A stretch of DNA of 64,000 nucleotides from the NCBI GenBank assembly GCA_003666325.1, contig QPIL01000119.1, positions 21,870 to 85,869 of the forward strand, read 5' to 3'. Positions 27,401-36,297 of the stretch are shown piece after piece. The position numbers were made by a program, and so were the translations under genes. Position 1 is the first letter of the stretch. Every line of letters begins with the position of its first letter. The notes under the pieces were generated by a model. The model did no database searches. It was given only the letters and a program-made list of their open reading frames with translations, and was not told where the DNA came from. The DNA is from Methylococcales symbiont of Iophon sp. n. MRB-2018 (GTDB taxonomy: Bacteria > Pseudomonadota > Gammaproteobacteria > Methylococcales > Methylomonadaceae).

Positions 27401-28078
27401 ATGAGTAATAAAGAATTGGTAGCAATACATGCTGCCAAGCAAGTTAAAGAGGGTATGTTGGTAGGGCTTGGTACAGGTTCTACTGCTGACCTTTTTATTG
27501 CAGAACTGGCTAGACGAATAGTTGAAGAAAATCTAAAAATTACTGCGGTTTCCAGCTCTATTGTCAGTCTATGTAAAGCGCAACAGCTAGCAATACCGAC
27601 AGTATCTATTGAGCAGCTTACGCGACTTGATCTATATGTCGATGGTGCGGATGAAGTAAGCCCTGATAATACGCTATTAAAAGGTCAGGGTTCTGATTTG
27701 GTCAGAGAAAAATTATTAGCCAGAGCCAGTGATCAATTTATAGTGTTGGTTGACCAAAGTAAAATGGTTGACCGTATAGGTGAGCGGTTTCCAATTCCTG
27801 TTGAAGTGATGCCTTTTGCTTGGCAAATGGTTCAACAAGGGTTAGAAAAATTAGGAGGAAAAGGTGATCTGCGTAAAGCGGGTAATGGTTTAGCCGTTTC
27901 TTCTTATGGTAACTTGGTGTTGGATGTGGCTTTTCAAGCGAATAAGAGTTGTGATGAAATAGATTCCATTCTGAATAGTATGCCAGGTGTGGTTGAACAT
28001 GGTATTTTCCGAAATTTGGCAGATAATGTTTTGCTGGCTGTCGATGGCGTGGTTAAGGAAATTTCAACTAAACACTAA
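27401..28078 (+). CDS. rpiA: Ribose-5-phosphate isomerase A
   Basis: RpiA interconverts ribose 5-phosphate and ribulose 5-phosphate. The 225-residue protein shows VGLGTGSTADLFI, the catalytic VDGADEVSPDNTLLKGQGSDLVREK region and FIVLVDQSKMVDRIG, then the C-terminal GVVEHGIFRNLADNVLLA. Length is normal. The start follows AGAGGTGTAAT. With rpe it covers the isomerisation steps of pentose phosphate metabolism, but the genes are not linked. Confidence 0.97.
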   Translation: MSNKELVAIHAAKQVKEGMLVGLGTGSTADLFIAELARRIVEENLKITAVSSSIVSLCKAQQLAIPTVSIEQLTRLDLYVDGADEVSPDNTLLKGQGSDLVREKLLARASDQFIVLVDQSKMVDRIGERFPIPVEVMPFAWQMVQQGLEKLGGKGDLRKAGNGLAVSSYGNLVLDVAFQANKSCDEIDSILNSMPGVVEHGIFRNLADNVLLAVDGVVKEISTKH

Positions 28079-28184
28079 AATGGTGAGCGCATTATAGACT
28101 GCCAAGTATGACAAAATCAGTTATTGTTTAAAAGTGCGGACTGAAGTCTGGGTTGCAATATTTACCAGATAAAGCATTATTCAA

Positions 28185-28634
28185 TTATTTTTCAGAGGGT
28201 AAGGCGTAATTAAGAAAATCTCGTAATTCTTTTAAGGAATTCATAGAAAAAGTGCCGGTAATCATGGATATTTCTTTTGAAGACCCTTGTCCTCTATGCT
28301 CTACCAAGGCACTATTATCCTCAATATAAAGAAAGTTATCATCTAATTTGAATAATACTTCTTCTGGCATTATTTGCAGAGTGAGATATTCTTTAATTTC
28401 TTTTTTTTCTACATCGTTATGGCTACCAGTATGGATGGTAATTAATTTTCGAGTGTAAGTGTTATCGTAATCAGACGTGTTTTTATTTTCTTGATAATTA
28501 TCTTCAAGAGATGTGATTGATTTTTTGTTGCCTAACTTTTTATCTTTGGCTATAGCCTCTTTAAGTACTTCTTTATAAGGACGTCTTATATTTAAGGCAA
28601 ATTCAGTGGCATCTTGGTCTTTTTCGGTAGTCAT
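28185..28634 (-). CDS. Hypothetical cytoplasmic protein upstream-oriented with acs
   Basis: The 149-residue product is unrecognised. The N-terminal half is charged and probably disordered (many Lys, Asn and Asp), and the C-terminal half has alternating hydrophobic strands (EVLFKLDDNFLYIEDNSALV) and ends MNSLKELRDFLNYALPSEK, like a small folded domain. No signal peptide or membrane segment. It lies 69 bases downstream of acs on the same strand and could be in the same transcript. Confidence 0.65.
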   Translation of the reverse strand: MTTEKDQDATEFALNIRRPYKEVLKEAIAKDKKLGNKKSITSLEDNYQENKNTSDYDNTYTRKLITIHTGSHNDVEKKEIKEYLTLQIMPEEVLFKLDDNFLYIEDNSALVEHRGQGSSKEISMITGTFSMNSLKELRDFLNYALPSEK

Positions 28635-28703
28635 TTAAGGCTCAGGTCGTTGCTTTAAGGTTAATATCAATCATGGTGTTTAAAGCCGTTAAATTCAAGT
28701 GGA

Positions 28704-30656
28704 TCAATCATTTCTTTTTTTCTTGACTCTATTATTAATAATATCTTCAACTACAGATGGGTCTGCTAATGTCGATGTATCTCCAAGATTATCAATTTCA
28801 TTTGCAGCCACCTTTCTCAATATGCGACGCATAATTTTACCAGAACGGGTTTTAGGTAGCCCAGATGCCCATTGAATAACATCTGGGCTGGCAATAGCGC
28901 CGATTTTTGTGCGGACTAATTGTACTAACTCTTTTGTTAACGCATCGCTAGAACTTACCCCACTATTTAAAGTAACATAAGCATAAATCCCCTGACCTTT
29001 AATATCATGGGGATAACCGACTACGGCAGCTTCTGCAACATGTTTATGCAGTACCAGTGCGCTTTCTACTTCAGCGGTTCCCATTCTATGCCCTGAAACA
29101 TTAATGACATCATCAACACGCCCCGTTATCCAGTAATAGCCATCTTTATCACGTTTTACCCCGTCTCCAGCAAAGTAATAGCCTGGGTAGCTGGCAAAGT
29201 AGGTATCAACATATCTTTGATGATCACCATAAAGCGTTCGGGCTTGTGATGGCCAAGGGTAATCAAAAACCAAGATGCCTTCACACTCGCCCTCTAAAAC
29301 AAGCCCTTCGTTATCAACAATTTTAGGATTGATACCAAAGAAGGGCAGTGTGGCAGAACCGGGTTTTAAAGCGGTTGCACCGGGTAAAGGGGTAATTAAA
29401 ATAGCACCTGTTTCTGTTTGCCACCAGGTATCAACAATAGGACATTGAGCATTGCCAACAACATGGTAAAACCATTCCCAGGCTTCTGGGTTAATTGGCT
29501 CGCCAACACTGCCTAAAATACGCAGACTACTCCGTTTGGTGCGCGTTACATATTCATCACCTTGTGCCATCAATGCTCTGATAGCAGTGGGTGCAGTATA
29601 AAAAATATTAACCTGATGTTTATCGATAACTTGCCAAAAACGATCCGCTTCAGGATAAGTAGGAACACCTTCAAACATTAATGTAGTGGCTCTATTACAT
29701 AAAGGTCCATAGATGATATAGGAGTGACCTGTCACCCAGCCAATATCAGCGGTACACCAGTAAATATCCCCTTGCTGATAATCAAAGACGTATTTATGAG
29801 TCATTGCTGCCATCAATAAATAGCCGCCCGTGGTATGTACAACGCCTTTGGGTTTACCCGTTGACCCTGAGGTATAAAGAATAAACAAAGGATCTTCAGC
29901 ATCCATTTCTTCAGCAGGGCATTGATCAGAGGCTTTTTCCATTGCTTGGTGATAGCAAACGTCTGTTTTATCATTCCAGGCGACGGGATTACCCGTATTT
30001 TCAATAACGATTACTTTTTTTAGATTAGGGCAACCTTGTGCAGCTTTGTCGGCATTTTCTTTAATAGCAATGGTTTTACCGCCACGATAACCTTCGTCTG
30101 AACAAATCAAATATTGGCAATCTGAGTCAAGGATACGGTCTTTCAGTGCTTCTGCTGAAAAGCCACCAAAGACAATAGAATGAACAGCACCAATACGAGT
30201 ACAAGCCAGAATAACAGTGGCTGCTTCAGCAATCATCGGTAAATAAACACAGATGCGGTCGCCTTTTTTGACACCTTGAGACTTTAAGACGTTAGCAAAT
30301 TTACAAACTTGCTGATGTAGTTCTTTATAACTCATTTTTTTATCTTTACTGGGATCATCGCCTTCCCAGATAATGGCAGTTTGCTCACCATGAAATTGTA
30401 AGTGTCGATCTAGGCAATTGACACTTACATTAAGTTTACCGCCTTTAAACCAGCTTATTTCGCCCTTGCGATAGTCAAATGTTACGGTCTTATCCCAAGG
30501 CTTGTTCCAGTGCAGAAATAATTTAGCTTGTTCTGACCAAAATGTTTCTGGATCATTAATAGATTGCTGGTAAAGCAGTTGATAAGTTTTAGCAGTAAAA
30601 TGAGCCGACTGGGCTACATTAGCTTTTACAGGGTATATTTTTTCTTGTTCTGACAT
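28704..30656 (-). CDS. acs: Acetyl-CoA synthetase
   Basis: Acs activates acetate to acetyl-CoA via acetyl-AMP. The 650-residue protein has the family length and starts with the [18 protein letters not shown] region. Motifs: [24 protein letters not shown] (P-loop), [41 protein letters not shown] (hinge) and [16 protein letters not shown] with the Lys that is acetylated by Pat-type enzymes. It is complete. No actP or yjcH gene follows. Confidence 0.98.
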   Translation of the reverse strand: MSEQEKIYPVKANVAQSAHFTAKTYQLLYQQSINDPETFWSEQAKLFLHWNKPWDKTVTFDYRKGEISWFKGGKLNVSVNCLDRHLQFHGEQTAIIWEGDDPSKDKKMSYKELHQQVCKFANVLKSQGVKKGDRICVYLPMIAEAATVILACTRIGAVHSIVFGGFSAEALKDRILDSDCQYLICSDEGYRGGKTIAIKENADKAAQGCPNLKKVIVIENTGNPVAWNDKTDVCYHQAMEKASDQCPAEEMDAEDPLFILYTSGSTGKPKGVVHTTGGYLLMAAMTHKYVFDYQQGDIYWCTADIGWVTGHSYIIYGPLCNRATTLMFEGVPTYPEADRFWQVIDKHQVNIFYTAPTAIRALMAQGDEYVTRTKRSSLRILGSVGEPINPEAWEWFYHVVGNAQCPIVDTWWQTETGAILITPLPGATALKPGSATLPFFGINPKIVDNEGLVLEGECEGILVFDYPWPSQARTLYGDHQRYVDTYFASYPGYYFAGDGVKRDKDGYYWITGRVDDVINVSGHRMGTAEVESALVLHKHVAEAAVVGYPHDIKGQGIYAYVTLNSGVSSSDALTKELVQLVRTKIGAIASPDVIQWASGLPKTRSGKIMRRILRKVAANEIDNLGDTSTLADPSVVEDIINNRVKKKRND

Positions 30657-30686
30657 AGTTAAATCCCATCAATTTTTGATACTACT

Positions 30687-31562
30687 TTAGTAAATTTTTC
30701 GATTAATTGCAGATAATTTTTTTAATGGATCGGGGTGCCAGTTTTTGATACCCCATTGAATCATATTTTCTACAGAAGTTGTTTTAAGACTAGCAGGCGG
30801 GTTTTGTTTTAATAATGTGAGTAATAAATACAATGTTTGTTCAGGATTATCTAAAGATACCGCCTGAGCAAATGTTTGTTTGCTAAGTTTAATGCCCTGT
30901 TGATCAATTAATACGGGGATATGGCAATAAGTGGGGGAAGGGTAGTCCAGTAATTTCTGTAAAAAAAGTTGTTTAGGTGTTGACTCCAGAAGATCAAAAC
31001 CACGTACAACATGGCTAATATTTTGCCTAAAATCATCAACAACCACAGCGAGTTGATAAGCAATGATATTATCTTTTCGTTTGATAATAAAGTCGCCATG
31101 TTGTGCGCTTAATAAATGTTGATGTTGACCTTGAATTTCATCTACAAAACATAACTTGATAGCTGATGTTTTAATGCGTAGTGAATGAGCGACATCTGCG
31201 TCAATTTGTTTTTTTAAACAATAGCCTGGATAAACAGACTGTTTAGCTAAGCTTTTTCGTGAACAACTGCAAGGGTATGCTAGATTTTGTTCTAAAAACT
31301 GGTTTATAACTGTGTGATAGCTTGTTAAATGCTGGTTTTGATAAAAGATAGGGGCATCCCAGTACAAGCCATAGACTTGTAGGGTATCTATGATACTTTG
31401 AGTCGCACCAGCAACATTACGAAAAGTATCTAAGTCATCAATACGGAGTAGCCATTTTCCCTGCTGTGCTTTGGCATGAAGAAAACTAGCAAGAGCTGCA
31501 TATAGTGACCCCAGATGCAACGATCCGGTAGGTGATGGAGCAAACCGACCGATATAACTCAT
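30687..31562 (-). CDS. gluQ: Glutamyl-Q tRNA(Asp) synthetase
   Basis: GluQRS attaches glutamate to queuosine 34 of tRNA-Asp. The 291-residue protein is a GluRS catalytic domain without the anticodon-binding part: YIGRFAPSPTGSLHLGSLYAAL contains the HIGH-like motif (HLGS), and GIKLSKQTFA the KMSKS-like motif. CSCSRKSL with YPGYCLKK gives the Cys/Tyr zinc-binding set. It lies 18 bases downstream of dksA, the classic dksA-gluQ operon. Confidence 0.96.
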   Translation of the reverse strand: MSYIGRFAPSPTGSLHLGSLYAALASFLHAKAQQGKWLLRIDDLDTFRNVAGATQSIIDTLQVYGLYWDAPIFYQNQHLTSYHTVINQFLEQNLAYPCSCSRKSLAKQSVYPGYCLKKQIDADVAHSLRIKTSAIKLCFVDEIQGQHQHLLSAQHGDFIIKRKDNIIAYQLAVVVDDFRQNISHVVRGFDLLESTPKQLFLQKLLDYPSPTYCHIPVLIDQQGIKLSKQTFAQAVSLDNPEQTLYLLLTLLKQNPPASLKTTSVENMIQWGIKNWHPDPLKKLSAINRKIY

Positions 31563-31580
31563 TGCTTGAGTGGGCAGAAT

Positions 31581-32012
31581 TTAGCCCATTTGTTTTTCTC
31601 TGATTTCATCCAGTGTTTTGCAATCTATACATAAAATGGCAGTAGGTCTTGCTTCTAATCGACGGATACCAATGTCAATACCACAAGAGTCACAAAAGCC
31701 ATAATCACCTGATTCAATGTTTTGTAGCGACTCATCAATTTTTTTAATGAGTTTTCGTTCTCTATCTCGGGTGCGGAGTTCTATACTAAATTCAGATTCC
31801 TGTGTAGCTCTATCATTAGGGTCTGGAAAATTAGCAGCATCATCTTGCATGTGGTGAACAGTACGATCTACTTCTACCATGAGTTCCGATTTCCAGTCCT
31901 GAAGAATATTATCAAAATGTTTTAGTTGGGGCCTTCCCATATATTTTTCGCCCTTTTTTTCCTTATATGGTGTAAAACTGAAAATAGTGTTGTCAGTTTG
32001 AGACTCAGCCAT
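31581..32012 (-). CDS. dksA: RNA polymerase-binding transcription factor DksA
   Basis: DksA acts with ppGpp in the RNA polymerase secondary channel. The 143-residue protein has the coiled coil with the DxxDxA-like tip ([19 protein letters not shown]) and the zinc finger [39 protein letters not shown] with four cysteines. It heads the dksA-gluQ operon. The MITE-like element begins about 120 bases upstream. Confidence 0.98.
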   Translation of the reverse strand: MAESQTDNTIFSFTPYKEKKGEKYMGRPQLKHFDNILQDWKSELMVEVDRTVHHMQDDAANFPDPNDRATQESEFSIELRTRDRERKLIKKIDESLQNIESGDYGFCDSCGIDIGIRRLEARPTAILCIDCKTLDEIREKQMG

Positions 32013-32135
32013 CCTTTTTTTCCTAACAAAATTTTGAAGTGCGCATTTTTATCAGAATAGAACAAGGATAGCAAGAAGTTTGTTATTATTTTGCTGATAA
32101 AAACGAATCAGGAGTATATTGTGATATGTCATTAT

Positions 32136-32285
32136 GAGACCTCAGCATAACTCTGGACGAGATAAAAAAAGTGATAGAATCTTTCAGGTTTTAGTCAAAA
32201 TACGAGTGTAATAGTGCGTTATTTTGGCTGAAAGATGGAAAACTTCTAGCCTTTTTTATCCGTTCATGAGTTATGCTGAGGTCTC
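32136..32285. mobile_element. 150-bp MITE-like element with ~35-bp terminal inverted repeats
   Basis: The left end GAGACCTCAGCATAACTCTG continues to GATAAAAAAAG; the right end is its complement, CTTTTTTATCCGTTCATGAG then TTATGCTGAGGTCTC. Inside, AATCTTTCAG and CTGAAAGAT form a second inverted pair. There is no coding capacity. Single arms occur at 3869, 10486, 33677 and 43216. It sits between the divergent dksA and DUF3581 genes. Confidence 0.8.
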
Positions 32286-32360
32286 AATTTAACAGATGGT
32301 ATTAAGGCCTAGACCATAAGAATGTGATAATTCTATTTTACGATATTAATAATAAAAAAC

Positions 32361-33077
32361 ATGCTAAAAGAATATTATTCAGGAGCTGATGATTGTACAG
32401 TTATAACTGCCGAACAAGGGAGCTTGTTTGCAAAGGAAGTCGCAGGTGATTTTAATCCGCTACATGATGTTGATGCCAAGCGATTTTGTGTCCCGGGCGA
32501 TTTGCTGTTTGCTATTGTTTTGGAAAAATATGGTTTAAGTGAAACCATGAATTTTAAATTTACAGGCATGTTAGGGCACAATATCACATTGGATTTTCCT
32601 GTCACTGAAGACGATCATTTTAATATCAATGGCAGTAATAATAAAACCATTATGAAAGTTGCAAGGGATGGGGATAAAACTACAGATGATGCAGTGATAG
32701 ATGCTTTGATAAGAGATTATGTCGAGTTTTCTGGACATAACTTTCCTTACGTTTTGGTGCCTTTAATGAAACAGCAAAATGGTATGATTAATCTGACCAG
32801 ACCTTTAGTCATGTACGACAGTATGTGTTTGCAATTTAACCATTTACATTTTACCCATCCAAAAATAGAAATGCTGGAACCCAAATTAAGTATTGATGGA
32901 AAACGCGGCAATGCGTATTTACATTTTCAGATAAAATCAGATGATAAAGTGGTAGGAAAAGGCTATAAAAAAATTGTTATCAGCGGTATGCGTGAGTATG
33001 AAGAAGGCCCTATGCAAGACTTTGTAGATAATTATCTAGCAAGAAAAGAAGCTTATTTGGAAACGGTAGGGATGTAA
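32361..33077 (+). CDS. DUF3581 family protein
   Basis: The 238-residue protein matches my memory of the DUF3581 family of gammaproteobacterial proteins with no assigned role. It has a GDFNPLHDVDAKRFCVPGDLLF segment near residue 28 that resembles the D-x-N-P-x-H signature of MaoC-like hotdog hydratases. A second half (GMINLTRPLVMYDSMCLQFN) could be a second hotdog, so a double-hotdog fold is possible. No signal peptide. A similar DFNLFHD motif occurs in the protein at 42001-42927. It stands alone and is complete. Confidence 0.8.
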   Translation: MLKEYYSGADDCTVITAEQGSLFAKEVAGDFNPLHDVDAKRFCVPGDLLFAIVLEKYGLSETMNFKFTGMLGHNITLDFPVTEDDHFNINGSNNKTIMKVARDGDKTTDDAVIDALIRDYVEFSGHNFPYVLVPLMKQQNGMINLTRPLVMYDSMCLQFNHLHFTHPKIEMLEPKLSIDGKRGNAYLHFQIKSDDKVVGKGYKKIVISGMREYEEGPMQDFVDNYLARKEAYLETVGM

Positions 33078-33146
33078 TTTTTCAATAAACTCCTGTATAT
33101 AAAATTAGTCCATTCCTAAGTACTTAACCCATTTAACTGTCTACTT

Positions 33147-33668
33147 ATGTTTATTTATTCCCTGCCCATTTTGTTTAGCCACATACAGATTGGATCGCCG
33201 ATAGAATTATTATCTATAGTTTTAGTTTTAACAACAGTGTTGTGTATAGTGACGGTTTTTGACCCCTCTTATGCAGGAGAAGGAGAGCCACTATTTAGTC
33301 TGAGTTTATACCGTTATTTACTCTATGCTTGGATAGGCCATTTAAAACTCTGGGTGGTTTTTTGGCCGTTTTTTATACTGCTGAATATCAGTTTATTTAT
33401 CACAGACTGGTTGGCGATAAATGGAAAATTTACCGTATCCAGTTGGGATGAAGTTCACTTTGTTTTAGCCACACCCATTGTTTTCTGGACAATTACTGTC
33501 TGGCGGAACTCAATCAATACCAGCTTACCTTTGACAGGAGCGCTGGCTCGTTTAATGGTTTTACTGGTTTATTTTGAATTTGCTTTAAAGTTATTAATCA
33601 GAAAAGATTATCCGCGAATATTCTTTGCCTGCCAGGATATTTTATTAGATTACGCAGCTTGTTTTTAG
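33147..33668 (+). CDS. Hypothetical inner membrane protein
   Basis: The 173-residue protein has about four hydrophobic segments (near residues 18-38, 56-84, 107-121 and 130-150). Loops contain FDPSYAGEGEPLFSLSLYRY and SSWDEVHFVLA. No family is recognised. It lies 69 bases downstream of the DUF3581 gene on the same strand, so the two may be co-transcribed. Function unknown. Confidence 0.7.
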   Translation: MFIYSLPILFSHIQIGSPIELLSIVLVLTTVLCIVTVFDPSYAGEGEPLFSLSLYRYLLYAWIGHLKLWVVFWPFFILLNISLFITDWLAINGKFTVSSWDEVHFVLATPIVFWTITVWRNSINTSLPLTGALARLMVLLVYFEFALKLLIRKDYPRIFFACQDILLDYAACF

Positions 33669-33676
33669 TAAAGGCT

Positions 33677-33692
33677 TATGCTGAAGTCTCAA
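33677..33692. repeat. Short arm of the GAGACC element
   Basis: CTTATGCTGAAGTCTC matches the terminal part of the MITE-like element with one change. Confidence 0.5.
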
Positions 33693-33871
33693 TAAAACCA
33701 GTAGTCATTCCCATGCTATAGATTTACCTGCGGTAACTGGATTAGATGGTAAAGCAGTAAGCTAGTCAAACAAAAACCTTAAAGTAAGATAGCTATACCA
33801 ATACACAGCGTTATTCAAAGTGTTAGCTATCGTTCAAACCAGCCCATATTATGCTACTTCTCTGCCATTTG

Positions 33872-34366
33872 TTAATCCTTGGTTGTCGGGTCAAAGCGTT
33901 TTCCAATGAGATTTAATTCAGCACTCAGTTGCTCAGTGGATAAAATTTCTAAGGGTAATGCCAGCATGGCTTCAATACGTTGTTTTAAGATTGCAAAAGT
34001 CTGCTCAAAAGCGCTGATAATTTCTGCTTCTGTGCCCTGAGTATGGCCGGGGTCAGATACGCCCCAATGTGCCTTGATTGCATTAGATAGATAAATAGGG
34101 CATGGCTCTGCTGCTGCGTTATCACATACAGTGATGACAATATCCATAACTTGATCTTCATAGTCTTCCCATGACTGACTTTGATAATCGCCAGCAGGAA
34201 AATGATGACGCTTTAATGTCGCCAAAGCAGCTGTATTGATTTTGCCGACGGGATGGCTACCCGCAGAAAAGGCTTGAATTCGATCTTGGGCCAAATGATT
34301 AAATAAAGCTTCTGCCATAACACTACGGCAGGAGTTACCGGTACAAATAACAAAAACATTTAACAT
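33872..34366 (-). CDS. Arsenate reductase-like low-molecular-weight phosphatase
   Basis: The 164-residue protein is of the LMW protein tyrosine phosphatase fold: the P-loop VFVICTGNSCRSVMAEALF holds the nucleophilic Cys and Arg, and AHWGVSDPGH carries the general-acid Asp. Two further cysteines lie in ITVCDNAAAEPCPIY, the position of the redox relay (Cys82/Cys89-type) in thioredoxin-coupled ArsC. Arsenate reductase is therefore the best call, although no arsenite pump or ArsR is nearby. Upstream is the ~200-bp repeat. Confidence 0.85.
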   Translation of the reverse strand: MLNVFVICTGNSCRSVMAEALFNHLAQDRIQAFSAGSHPVGKINTAALATLKRHHFPAGDYQSQSWEDYEDQVMDIVITVCDNAAAEPCPIYLSNAIKAHWGVSDPGHTQGTEAEIISAFEQTFAILKQRIEAMLALPLEILSTEQLSAELNLIGKRFDPTTKD

Positions 34367-34381
34367 AATAATTTCTAATAT

Positions 34382-34583
34382 TTAGTCAACCTTTAAAAGC
34401 ACAACAACCATCTGATTTATAACAATAAATTAAACAAAAACCATAGAAAAAACAAACAGTATTTGGTAAATAACGGCTATTTATGGGTCGTTTTTCTGAT
34501 AAAACATACTAACAAAATCAACCCCAAACACAGAGCAGCAAAACCTCTTTCATTCAGAGTTATTTGTTGAATAGGGTATAAGA
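34382..34583. repeat. ~200-bp interspersed repeat, copy B
   Basis: Nearly identical to copy A at 19780-19985. On the minus strand it carries an open tail with NERGFAALCLGLILLVCFI and basic residues before the stop. Confidence 0.85.
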
Positions 34584-34694
34584 ACCGCCCCCTACTTCTA
34601 AGGTTGTCCCCAGAATATCCGTAGTAGTTCTGGTGCGTGGAACGCGCCCTACTTCTAAGGTTGTCCTCAGAATATCCGTAGTCTTTAGTCTTTA

Positions 34695-34797
34695 GATCCG
34701 TAGGGTGCGTTTGCCCACCAGGGATGGTGGAAATGCAGTAAGATTGTCTGGAACAATCTCTGCCCACGCACCAGAACTAATCAAAAATAAAGGAGTC
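34695..34797. repeat. GATCCGTAGGGTGCG repeat, long form
   Basis: Begins GATCCGTAGGGTGCGTTTGC, includes a CAGGGATGGTGGAAATGCAG segment and ends with CCACGCACCAGAACTAATCA. Related copies lie at 41393-41803, 45970-46020 and 51906-51957. Confidence 0.7.
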
Positions 34798-34845
34798 TTT
34801 AGTCTTTAGTCTTGAGTCTTGAGTCTTGAGTCTTGAGTCTTGAAC
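34796..34845. repeat. Heptamer tandem array AGTCTTT/GAGTCTT
   Basis: About seven units with a 7-bp period directly follow the GATCCGTAGGGTGCG repeat. Confidence 0.9.
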
Positions 34846-34901
34846 GTTTATTTTGAAGATATAGTGATTAATTTAACGGCTTATAAATTAAAGTTAAATT
34901 A

Positions 34902-35083
34902 GAATCTCCCACCTGCGCCGTCTCGCACCTTCGTCCTTGAACCGGAGGGTTCAAGTGGAGGCTTTATTAGTAAATCAGGCTTCCCATAAAACAGGCATGC
35001 ACACCCTTACTAAAATAAACTTCCTAGGTAAAAACAGGTTCAGGAAACACCCGGTACTAATCGAACGCGGCAGGAGATACAAC
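34902..35083 (-). ncRNA. ssrS: 6S RNA
   Basis: 6S RNA binds the housekeeping RNA polymerase holoenzyme in stationary phase. On the minus strand, the 3' part contains CTTGAACC and GGTTCAAGG arms and ends GGCGCAGGTGGGAGATTC. It pairs with the 5' strand ATCTCCTGCCGCG near 35078, giving the closing stem of the rod. The 3' segment closely follows the E. coli 6S pattern (CTTGAACCAAGGGTTCAAGG...GGCGGCATC). Its place immediately downstream of zapA on the same strand is the standard 6S location. The ends are estimates within a few bases. Confidence 0.88.
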
Positions 35084-35100
35084 TTGCATTCTAACGGGGT

Positions 35101-35409
35101 TTAATGATTTTCTAAAGCCTTTTCTATCTTATGGCGCAAATTGGCTAATTTGGAGGAGATACTGCTAATAGGTGCGGTAGTTTTATTTCTTTGAGCAAGA
35201 TGAAGCTCATTGGTTAGGTTTAAAGCAGCCATAACGGCAATTCTATCTGTGCCGTTGACTTTACCTGAGGCACGAATTTCACGCATTTGCTGGTCAAGTT
35301 TTTGTGCAGAACGTATTAATGTTTCTTCTTCGTCTACGGCACAGGTTACGCGGTAATCTTTTCCTAGAATATTAATTGATACAGGTTGGGGGTTTGTATT
35401 TGTGTTCAT
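35101..35409 (-). CDS. zapA: Cell division protein ZapA
   Basis: ZapA crosslinks FtsZ filaments at midcell. The 102-residue protein shows VSINILGKDYRVTC at the start, RSAQKLDQQMREIRASGKVNGTDRIAVMAALNLTNELH in the middle and a C-terminal coiled coil. It overlaps the upstream coiled-coil gene by 4 bases and is followed by 6S RNA, the usual gammaproteobacterial arrangement. Confidence 0.96.
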   Translation of the reverse strand: MNTNTNPQPVSINILGKDYRVTCAVDEEETLIRSAQKLDQQMREIRASGKVNGTDRIAVMAALNLTNELHLAQRNKTTAPISSISSKLANLRHKIEKALENH

Positions 35410-35633
35410 ACACCGTGTTCCATAGATTTTAAGCGGGTAATCATTGCTTCCACTCGTATTCTTGCTAGTGTAGTTTTTTCTAAAAGTTTAGCTTTTTCTC
35501 TAACTAATTCACCCTGTTTGACTTTTAAGCTAGAATTTTCTTTTTCGATGGATCCATATTTTTCGATCAATAGATCGAGTTTTTCTTCAAGGTCTTTTAA
35601 TTCTAATGAAGAACCATTTTCTAAATCGGACAT
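35406..35633 (-). CDS. Small coiled-coil protein of the TIGR02449/ZapB-like type
   Basis: The 75-residue protein is one continuous coiled coil (LEEKLDLLIEKYGSIEKENSSLKVKQ...) ending with ARIRVEAMITRLKSMEH. This is the small protein that precedes zapA in many Gammaproteobacteria (TIGR02449 family), likely to act with ZapA in Z-ring organisation. Its stop overlaps the zapA start. It diverges from the ygfB-pepP-ubi operon. Confidence 0.88.
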   Translation of the reverse strand: MSDLENGSSLELKDLEEKLDLLIEKYGSIEKENSSLKVKQGELVREKAKLLEKTTLARIRVEAMITRLKSMEHGV

Positions 35634-35757
35634 AAGCTATTCTTTAATGGTGATATTTTATTCAAAATATTATACAGATTAAACAGTTTTGTAACATTCC
35701 TGTTTGTGTTTAACAATGGTAGCATAAGCAGACTTTTTTTTAGCTTTGATATTAATA

Positions 35758-36294
35758 ATGGCTTATTTAACGATTACTAGGATTTTCCAGAAAAATGATT
35801 CGGATGTATCTGTAGCAGAAGCGCATGGACTGGCGACGGGAATGCTTTGCATAAATAATAAAATAGAGGGAGCTATTTGGCTGGCTGAATTATTTGAACA
35901 AGATGTAACGCTTATTGATGATGATAAAACCGTGTTGATTGCACTTTTTGAGCAGACCAAGAAATTATTGAATGCAGAAGAAAATATGTATCGTTATGAT
36001 CTTTTTCTACCTGCCGATGACGAGTCTTTGCAATATCAGTTAGAGGCGATAAGATCTTGGTGTGAAGGTTTTTTATTTGGTGTTGGACACAGTCAATCCT
36101 CTGTTGAGTGGCCTAGAGAAATCAAAGAAATTTTGAATGATATTGTTGAGTTTACAAAACTGGATACAGATGTGGATGATGAAATGGATGAAGAAGAAAA
36201 AGAGGAACATGAAACTGCACTAATAGAAATCCAAGAATATTTAAGAGCGGCTGTTAATATAGTAAAAGATCAATTGAATGAAAGTAATATTTAA
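35758..36294 (+). CDS. ygfB: UPF0149 family protein YgfB
   Basis: The 178-residue protein has the UPF0149 pattern: SVAEAHGLATGMLCINNKIE near the start, DLFLPADDESLQYQLEAIRSWCEGFLFG in the middle, then an acidic tail (DVDDEMDEEEKEEHE). The annotated start is the ATG at 35758; a TTG at 35746 would add four residues. It is the first gene of ygfB-pepP-ubiH-ubiI. YgfB has been linked in Pseudomonas to regulation of AmpR/AlpA-dependent functions; its role here is not shown. Confidence 0.94.
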   Translation: MAYLTITRIFQKNDSDVSVAEAHGLATGMLCINNKIEGAIWLAELFEQDVTLIDDDKTVLIALFEQTKKLLNAEENMYRYDLFLPADDESLQYQLEAIRSWCEGFLFGVGHSQSSVEWPREIKEILNDIVEFTKLDTDVDDEMDEEEKEEHETALIEIQEYLRAAVNIVKDQLNESNI

Positions 36295-36297
36295 GAA

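Larger units (their letters stand above)
34367..34901. other. 535-bp repeat-filled gap between arsC-like gene and 6S RNA
   Basis: It contains copy B of the ~200-bp repeat (34382-34583), a tandem pair of CTACTTCTAAGGTTGTC units, a GATCCGTAGGGTGCG repeat (34695-34797) and a heptamer array (34796-34845). No gene is supported; the open frames here are repeat-encoded. Confidence 0.8.

Noticed and set aside
34477..34767. Reading frame of 96 residues on the minus strand
   Set aside because: It is made entirely of repeat modules (GATCCGTAGGGTGCG repeat and the ~200-bp repeat); no independent gene.
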